Positions 58,607 through 64,000 of a stretch of DNA of 64,000 nt are shown in pieces. The translations under genes were made by a program, and so were the position numbers. A model generated the notes under the pieces. That model saw only the letters and a program-made list of their open reading frames with translations, did not search any database and had not been told where the DNA came from. Origin of the DNA: an uncultured Actinomycetes bacterium (GTDB lineage: Bacteria > Actinomycetota > Actinomycetes > Mycobacteriales > Nakamurellaceae); assembly GCA_937926105.1 (NCBI GenBank), contig CALANS010000048.1, forward strand, positions 1-64,000. Reading direction: 5' to 3'. Each line of letters begins with the position of its first letter. Positions within the stretch are counted from its first letter, which is position 1.

Positions 58607-59857
58607 ATGCCAGCGTCAGCATGGCTTCGCGCTGCGTCCTTGGTGGTGGGAGACGGCTCGGCGCCGCTGGATGATCGTGCGGTACGCATCGAAGACGGGC
58701 TGATCGCGGAAGTGGTCCCCGGCTCCCAGGCGCCCGCGACGGCGATTCACTACCAGAACGCCACGATCACTCCTGGCTTCGTCGATGTCCATGTCCACCT
58801 CTGCTTCGAGGTCAAGGCCGATCACGACACCGCCCGCGCCTTCGTGATGGAGTCCACCCGGGATCGGCTGTTCGCCACGGCGCTGCGTCATGGCCGTGAT
58901 TGCCTGCGTGCGGGCGTCACCACCGTGCGCGATCTGGGCGACCGCGACCGCATCGTCGCGACCCTCCGGGATCTGGTGGCGGCAAACGTGCTGCCCGGCC
59001 CGCGGATTCAGTCCGCCGGGACGCCGGTCACCATCACGGCAGGGCACCTGGGCTGGCTCGGCGGGCGGGCGGACTCTCCTGATGAGCTGGTGAGGCTGAC
59101 TCGCCGGCTCGTCGCGGACGGCTCGGATGTCATCAAGGTGATGGCCAGCGGCGGCAACATGACCAAGGAGTCCAACACCCGTGTCCCGCAGTTCAGTGTC
59201 GAGGAGTTGCGGCTGATCGTGCGAGAGGCCCACCGCGGACGGCTACCGGTGGCTGCGCACGCGCACAACGCCGAGGCCGTGCGGCGTGCCATCGCCGCGG
59301 GCATCGACACCATCGAGCACTGCGGCTGGTTCGATGTCGACGGCACGCTGGTTCTCGCCGACGACGACATCAGCACCATGCGTGACGCGGGGACGGTGGC
59401 CTCGCTGACAATGTCCGGTATTCAACGCCAGCTGTTGCCCGATCCGGAGCGGGCCCTGGGCGACGCCGTCACCGTGGCGCGGTCGATGTCACGTAGCGGG
59501 GGTGACCTGTACGCCGACCACGACTGGGCACGGCGGATGCTTGCCGGTGGCGCCGGCGTGGTGCTGTCCAGCGATGCGGGCACCAGGTTCACCCCCTTCG
59601 AGGGGTTTCTCCAGAGCCTGCGTTGCGGCGTGGTCGCGCTCGGAATCGACGCGGCCCAAGCGATCTCGCTGGCGACACTGCCTGCGGCCAAGGTACTTCG
59701 GCAAGACCACCGGATCGGCAGCGTCGAACCCGGCAAGATCGCCGACCTCGTCGTCTTGGACGGTGTCATCGCCGAAGGCAGCACAGCGCTCGGGACGGTG
59801 CAGGAGGTCCGCCAGGCCGGTCGCGTCACCGTTCGTGACGGGCGCCTGTTGTGGTGA
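58607..59857 (+). CDS. Metal-dependent amidohydrolase (imidazolonepropionase-like)
   Basis: 416 residues from ATG 58607 with GGAGGC upstream. TIM-barrel hydrolase: metal ligands in TPGFVDVHVHL, bridging Lys in DVIKVMASGGN, His in VAAHAHNAEAV and IDTIEHCGWFD, Asp in VVLSSDAGT. The C-terminal beta-sandwich ends QAGRVTVRDGRLLW. Family members hydrolyse cyclic amides or peptidases' substrates; exact substrate unknown. Its stop overlaps the phosphotriesterase remnant. Confidence 0.9.
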   Translation: MPASAWLRAASLVVGDGSAPLDDRAVRIEDGLIAEVVPGSQAPATAIHYQNATITPGFVDVHVHLCFEVKADHDTARAFVMESTRDRLFATALRHGRDCLRAGVTTVRDLGDRDRIVATLRDLVAANVLPGPRIQSAGTPVTITAGHLGWLGGRADSPDELVRLTRRLVADGSDVIKVMASGGNMTKESNTRVPQFSVEELRLIVREAHRGRLPVAAHAHNAEAVRRAIAAGIDTIEHCGWFDVDGTLVLADDDISTMRDAGTVASLTMSGIQRQLLPDPERALGDAVTVARSMSRSGGDLYADHDWARRMLAGGAGVVLSSDAGTRFTPFEGFLQSLRCGVVALGIDAAQAISLATLPAAKVLRQDHRIGSVEPGKIADLVVLDGVIAEGSTALGTVQEVRQAGRVTVRDGRLLW

Positions 59858-60313
59858 CGTCGATCTGGACGACCGGCGGTGAGGTTGTCGCGACCGATCT
59901 GGGCCGCGTGCTGCCGCACGAACACATCTTCATCAACGAGATGGCAGAGGACCGAGCTGCCGGGTTGTTGAGGGTCATAGTCGGGCACTGCTCGACGATC
60001 GACATCCCGGAATATCACCTGGACATGGTCCGCCGCGGGGCGCGCGTGCAGTTCGACACCATCCCGGGGCGGGGCGGACTGTGTGGTGGACCGCTGGGTC
60101 GAGCACGTGATGACGGTCGTGCGGGCGGGCCACCTCGAGCGGATCCTGCTGTCTCACGACGTGTGCCTCAAGACGGATCTGAGCATCGATGGCGGATGCG
60201 GATTCAGCTACCTCTTCCGCGAATTTCTGCCCCGTCTGGCACGGGCGGGCCTGAACGACGCCGAGCTGGAGCAGCTCGTCTCGGTCAACCCGCAACGGGC
60301 CATGTGCTACTGA
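59854..60313 (+). pseudogene. Phosphotriesterase-family gene, internally deleted and frameshifted
   Basis: The 5' part reads as the family N-terminus (GRVLPHEHIFINEM, with the HxH metal motif), then RVIVGHCSTIDIPEYHLDMV from the middle of the barrel. The C-terminal part continues in another frame (HLERILLSHDVCLKTDL, then LEQLVSVNPQRAMCY). About half of the ~320 residues is missing, so no working enzyme is expected. Confidence 0.8.
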
Positions 60314-61104
60314 GCGCTGCCAAATAGGCGGTCGAACGTCCCGGACAGTACGGCGCGCCGATCGGTCTCGTCGCGGCCGGCCAGCGCCTCGACCATCCCG
60401 TCCAGTGTGCGCCGATATGAGCCGAACTCGTAGCATCCCGGCCAGTCCGATCCCCACATGATCCGATCCGCGCCGAACTCCTCGATGGCCGAGACGATGA
60501 ACGGCGCGACGTCCGCGTGCGGGAACGGCTCCCGTGAGAAGTACCCTAGGGCCGGCGATTTGGCGAAGACGTTCGGCAGGTCGGCCAAGGCCAGGAACAG
60601 TCGATGTTCCTGGCCGCCGAGCGTTCCGGGGGCGGGTCGGCCCAGGTGGTCGACGAGGATCGACACCTCCGGGTGGCGGGCCGCGAACCCACCCACGGCG
60701 GGTAGCTGGCCGGGCTCACAGTGGAATTCCGCGGCAATGCGGTGTTCGGCGAGAACGGCGGCGGCTTCCTCCATCCGGGCACCGCTCAACCACGCGAGAT
60801 CCACCTCCGAGAACAGGGTGATGCGAAGGCCACGGGCTCCTTGTGAGATCACGCCGCGAAGCGCGTCGATTGCGTCGGCGGCCCGCAGGTCGACGCGGGC
60901 AATGGCCACGAACCGATCTGGAGCGGCGGCGACCGCGTCGAACGTGATCGAGTTGTCCCAGCCGAGCGTGGACGGCGTCACCACCGCGGTCCGCCGCACT
61001 CCGGCGGAGTCCATTTCGGCCAATAGGTCAGCGGCTGCCGAGCGTGCGCCGGGATGGCGACTGGTGATGTGCACGTGCCCATCGTTGGCCGCAGGCTCAA
61101 GCAT
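60307..61104 (-). CDS. Amidohydrolase family 2 (TIM-barrel) protein
   Basis: 265 residues from ATG 61104 (MLEPAANDGHVHITSR). Barrel motifs: HVH near the N-terminus, EFHCEPGQLPAVGG, VSILVDHLGRPAPG and the C-terminal ADRIMWGSDWPGCYEFG. Related enzymes are lactonases or decarboxylases of sugar-acid and aromatic pathways. Its 3' end overlaps the phosphotriesterase remnant by 7 bp. Confidence 0.88.
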   Translation of the reverse strand: MLEPAANDGHVHITSRHPGARSAAADLLAEMDSAGVRRTAVVTPSTLGWDNSITFDAVAAAPDRFVAIARVDLRAADAIDALRGVISQGARGLRITLFSEVDLAWLSGARMEEAAAVLAEHRIAAEFHCEPGQLPAVGGFAARHPEVSILVDHLGRPAPGTLGGQEHRLFLALADLPNVFAKSPALGYFSREPFPHADVAPFIVSAIEEFGADRIMWGSDWPGCYEFGSYRRTLDGMVEALAGRDETDRRAVLSGTFDRLFGSAQ

Positions 61105-61148
61105 CCCACGGCCCCGGCATCGAAGCGTTGAGCATTGGATGTCCTCGC

Positions 61149-61937
61149 TCAGTAGGCGGTGAGGGAACCGCTGGGGGCATTTCGCGCGATGTCCCGGACT
61201 GCGTCGGATATCGTCTCGACGATCGTCTTCTCGCGATCCGGACTGAGCCTGGCCAGCGGCACGGAGCAGCTGATCGCATCGGTCGGTGGGGACTGGATCG
61301 GGATCGCGAATCCGAAACACTTGAGCCCGAGGGTGTTCTCCTGCAGATCGATCGCGTAACCCCGGCGGCGCACCTCGTCGAGATCGGCGTCCAGGGCGGA
61401 CCTGTCCGTGATGGTGAATTCGGTCAGCCGCGGCAGGGTCTGGTAGAGATGGCTCTCGATCTGGCCGGGTGGCTGGGCTGCCAGGAGCGCCTTGCCCAGC
61501 GACGTGGTGGATGCCGGCAGGCGACGACCGACGCGGTTGATCACCCGCAGGTACTGGGTCGACTCCTTGGTGGCCAAGTACACGATGTCGCGTCCGTCCA
61601 GCCGCGCCAGATGCACCGTCTCGTCCAGGGTCTCATTGAGCCGCTCCAACCAGGGTTTCACGGCGCGCAGCGTGGCATCGGAGTCGAGGTAGCTGATCCC
61701 GGTCATCAGCACCCGCAGACCGACGCTGTACATGGTGCCACTGGGGTCCCGGCGCACCCAGCCTCGCTCGGTGAGCGTGCGGAGCAGCGCGTACAGACTG
61801 CTGCGGGGGATGCTGGTGGCGTCGGCGATCTCCCGCATGCGGGCGGGCTCGTCGGGGCGCGCCGCGAGGAATTCCAGGACCTCGATGGCGTGCAGCGCCG
61901 ATTTCACCGGCCGCACCCCTGAGTCGGTCATAGGCAC
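61149..61937 (-). CDS. IclR-family transcription regulator
   Basis: 262 residues from ATG 61937 (ATG 61931 also possible). N-terminal winged helix (MREIADATSIPRSSLYALLR then TLTERGWVRRD) and C-terminal effector-binding domain (STTSLGKALLAAQPP, RGYAIDLQENTLGLKCFGFA). IclR regulators control catabolic operons in response to a pathway acid. It is divergent from the dehydratase gene with the operator-like site between them. Confidence 0.93.
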   Translation of the reverse strand: MPMTDSGVRPVKSALHAIEVLEFLAARPDEPARMREIADATSIPRSSLYALLRTLTERGWVRRDPSGTMYSVGLRVLMTGISYLDSDATLRAVKPWLERLNETLDETVHLARLDGRDIVYLATKESTQYLRVINRVGRRLPASTTSLGKALLAAQPPGQIESHLYQTLPRLTEFTITDRSALDADLDEVRRRGYAIDLQENTLGLKCFGFAIPIQSPPTDAISCSVPLARLSPDREKTIVETISDAVRDIARNAPSGSLTAY

Positions 61938-62024
61938 CTCGCTCTCCGGTTTGCGTTGGACAAAACATACGGCCAGATCGTCACAGATGGTTGCCAGGCG
62001 TCGGCTCCCGTATTAGCCTCTGTC

Positions 62025-62042
62025 TCACTATACAGCTAGTGA
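62025..62042. promoter_or_regulatory. Inverted repeat in the IclR/dehydratase intergenic region
   Basis: TCACTA-TACAGC-TAGTGA, a 6-bp inverted repeat with a 6-bp centre, 17 bp before the dehydratase GTG. Position between the divergent regulator and target fits an IclR operator. Confidence 0.5.
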
Positions 62043-62059
62043 CTATATATGGAGACAAC

Positions 62060-63037
62060 GTGGATACGGTGATCGCGGACTCGGCGACCATTCGTGGCGA
62101 CCGGGCCACGAGGTTCGCGGCGCGGTTGCGGAAGCAGATGGCCGGCGGCGTCCTGGGGTTTCCGCTCACCGCCTTCACGCCCGACGGCAACGGCATCGAT
62201 GTGGTTGCCTTCCGCGCCCACGTGCGACGACACCTGGACAGCGGGGTCGGCGGTCTGTTTGTCTGCTGTGGGACCGGAGAGTTCCCGGTGCTGACGCTGC
62301 GCGAGTACCGGGTGCTGGTTCGTGCCGCGGTCGATGAGACCGCCGGGGCGGTTCCGGTGATCGCTGGGACTGGCTACGGATGGCCGTTCGCCCGCGAGTT
62401 CTCGACCATCGCCCAGGCCGAGGGTGCAGATGGGCTGCTGTTGCTGCCCCATTACCTGGTGGCGGGCCCGCAGGACGGCCTGATCGCGAACGCCACCCGA
62501 GTTGCCGAAGACACCGAGCTGCCGATCATCCTCTATCAGCGGGGCGTGGTCAGCTACAGCGACTCGTCCTTGATCGCCCTGGCGTCAATTCCGAACGTCA
62601 TCGGGCTGAAGGACGGTCGCAGCGACTTCATCCAACTGCAGCGCATGACGCTGGCCGCTCCGCCCGAGTTTCTGTTCTTCAACGGCGCGCTCACCGCCGA
62701 GATCCAGTATCGGCCGTACGCCAGCGTGGGAGTGGTCCCGTACTCCTCGTCCGTGGCCAGCTGCGTCCCAGAGGTCGCCATGGCCTTCTTCTCCGCCGCC
62801 CGGAGCGGCGATCAGGATCTCATGGATCTGCTGCTGCGGGAGTTCTACTTTCCCTTCGTCGCCGTCCGCGACCGAGTCCCCGGCTACACCGTCTCACTGG
62901 TGAAGGCGGCGGCCCGCCTGCGGGGGGAGAACCTGGGCCCGGTGCGGGCTCCGCTAGTGGATCCGGTCGGCCAGGACCTGGCCGACCTTGACCGAATTTT
63001 GCGTCGCGGGCTGGAGATCGTCGGAGCGACGTTCTGA
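62060..63037 (+). CDS. kdgD: 5-dehydro-4-deoxyglucarate dehydratase-like enzyme
   Basis: 325 residues from GTG 62060 with GGAG at 62051-62054. DHDPS-family aldolase fold: VLGFPLTAFTPDGNGIDVVA, GGLFVCCGTGEFPVLT, IILYQRG with the conserved Tyr, and the Schiff-base Lys in VIGLKDGRSDF. The CCGTGE and YQRG versions are those of KDG dehydratases, which convert 5-keto-4-deoxyglucarate to 2-oxoglutarate semialdehyde, CO2 and water. Confidence 0.85.
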   Translation: MDTVIADSATIRGDRATRFAARLRKQMAGGVLGFPLTAFTPDGNGIDVVAFRAHVRRHLDSGVGGLFVCCGTGEFPVLTLREYRVLVRAAVDETAGAVPVIAGTGYGWPFAREFSTIAQAEGADGLLLLPHYLVAGPQDGLIANATRVAEDTELPIILYQRGVVSYSDSSLIALASIPNVIGLKDGRSDFIQLQRMTLAAPPEFLFFNGALTAEIQYRPYASVGVVPYSSSVASCVPEVAMAFFSAARSGDQDLMDLLLREFYFPFVAVRDRVPGYTVSLVKAAARLRGENLGPVRAPLVDPVGQDLADLDRILRRGLEIVGATF

Positions 63038-63092
63038 TGGCGGTCGCCTGCGAGTCGAGCGCGCAGCGTCGCGGATGGGGCGGTTGATCGTG

Positions 63093-64000
63093 ATGAACGA
63101 GACGATGGTGCAGACGCTCGCTCAGGTGCGCGAGGCACTCCGGGGCCACCCTCGGGTGCGGCTGGCCGAGCTTCCTACCCCGCTCAGCGACTGCCCGCGA
63201 CTGTCCGCCGAGCTCGGCGGACCGCACATCTACATCAAGCGTGACGATCTCACCGGACTCGCCTTCGGTGGAAACAAGGTGCGACAGCACGAGTACGTGT
63301 TGGGCGCTGCCATCGCTCAGGGCGCGGACTGCTTCGTGCAGGGCGCCGCGGCCCAGTCGAATCACTCGCGGCAGCTCGCCGCTGCCGGCGCCCGGCTAGG
63401 AGTGGAAACCTTCCTGCTGCCCAAGCTCGACGCCCGCAGCCTCCCCGTGCAGGGCAACTTCCTGGTCGATCACCTGCTCGGTGCCGCCATCCTGCCGATC
63501 GAAGCCGACCAGAGCTCGATCCAGGCCAAGGCCGCACTCGTTGAGCGACTTCGGGCGGAGGGCAGGAATCCCTATATCACCGGTATGGGGTCCGACGAGG
63601 CCCTCGCGCTCGCCGCGCTGGCCTACGTCGAGGGACTCTTCGAGATCATCGAACAGTTGCCGCCCGGCACGACCCCCTCCGCGATCTACACGGCATCGCA
63701 AGGCAGCACCCAAGTCGGTTTGCTCATCGCGCGGGAGATACTCGGCCTGGACGTCGAGATCATCGGCATCTCGCCGCTCGGCCGGGATCACGAGGCGTCG
63801 ATTCCGACCGACGACATCGTCTCGATGGCCCAGACCGTCGCCGGGATGCTGGGCACCGTCACCGAACTGTCGTCAGGCGACATCGAACTGCGCGACGAAT
63901 TTGTCGGCGACGGCTACGGGATCCCCACGGATGCTGGATTAGAGGCCATTGCGCTCCTTGGCCGCACCGAGGGAATCCTGCTCGACCCGGTCTACACCGG
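63093..64000 (+). CDS. D-cysteine desulfhydrase/ACC deaminase-like PLP enzyme (5' part)
   Basis: Open from ATG 63093 to the window end (302 codons shown); ATG 63075 is an in-frame alternative. Fold type II PLP enzyme: RVRLAELPTPLSDCPRLS, IYIKRDDLTGLAFGGNKVRQ with the PLP-binding Lys, GAAAQSNHSRQLAAAGA and TASQGSTQVGLLI. The conserved LLDPVYTG is at the very end. Substrate unclear; next to the dehydratase gene. Confidence 0.88.
   Translation, partial: MNETMVQTLAQVREALRGHPRVRLAELPTPLSDCPRLSAELGGPHIYIKRDDLTGLAFGGNKVRQHEYVLGAAIAQGADCFVQGAAAQSNHSRQLAAAGARLGVETFLLPKLDARSLPVQGNFLVDHLLGAAILPIEADQSSIQAKAALVERLRAEGRNPYITGMGSDEALALAALAYVEGLFEIIEQLPPGTTPSAIYTASQGSTQVGLLIAREILGLDVEIIGISPLGRDHEASIPTDDIVSMAQTVAGMLGTVTELSSGDIELRDEFVGDGYGIPTDAGLEAIALLGRTEGILLDPVYT

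Overview
The window is high-GC DNA with GTG and TTG starts, frequent 1-4 bp gene overlaps, a ribosomal gene order from rplB to map, and actinobacterial gene types (zinc-type rpsN, short-LID adk, RES/Xre toxin-antitoxin pairs, MobF relaxase). It is therefore chromosomal DNA of an actinomycete; I cannot name the genus.

1-11.8 kb: the end of the S10 operon (rplB 3' end, rpsS, rplV, rpsC, rplP, rpmC, rpsQ), a terminator, an inserted opposite-strand PaiB-like gene, then the spc operon from its own promoter (rplN, rplX, rplE, rpsN, rpsH, rplF, rplR, rpsE, rpmD, rplO, secY, adk, map). The usual continuation (infA, rpmJ, rpsM ...) is absent. 11.9-18.6 kb: housekeeping genes (AidB-like acyl-CoA dehydrogenase, Ppx/GppA phosphatase, GIDE-domain membrane protein, S10 peptidase, a truncated lipid-kinase gene with two perfect hairpins, a family-5-like uracil-DNA glycosylase) and a tRNA gene with anticodon UAA but a short variable loop.

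18.66-57.54 kb: a 38.8 kb integrative element inserted in that tRNA gene. Its ends are 43-bp perfect direct repeats (18664-18706 and 57498-57540), with a 25-bp integrase-arm repeat just inside each end. A tyrosine integrase sits at the left end and a MobF relaxase-helicase is encoded centrally; no transfer ATPase or type IV secretion gene is present, so it looks like an integrative mobilizable element. The left half is packed with toxin-antitoxin and conflict genes: Xre/RES pairs (three intact, one decayed), AbrB/RelE-like, two nucleotidyltransferase/HEPN pairs (the second lies in the right half), AbiEi-like plus a nuclease-like protein, two DUF4143 ATPases, and a TOTE-type primase-helicase. 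Two families of tandem iterons (22-bp and 23-bp period) mark the DUF4143 promoters and two other intergenic sites.

41.8-57.0 kb: the right half is a co-directional putative anti-phage locus: DUF3883 SNF2-type helicase, MntA/HepT, DUF1156 DNA methylase, a 611-residue coiled-coil protein, Swt1-HEPN/DUF499 ATPase, a 249-residue unknown, a DUF262 protein and a terminal HEPN protein. The methylase frame is interrupted by one in-frame TAG between its SAM-binding and catalytic motifs. The distal genes are less GC-rich and carry many TTA codons.

57.5-64 kb: chromosome resumes with a catabolic cluster: nitrilase, two amidohydrolases, a decayed phosphotriesterase gene, an IclR regulator divergent from a 5-dehydro-4-deoxyglucarate dehydratase-like gene, and the start of a D-cysteine desulfhydrase/ACC-deaminase-like PLP enzyme that runs off the end.
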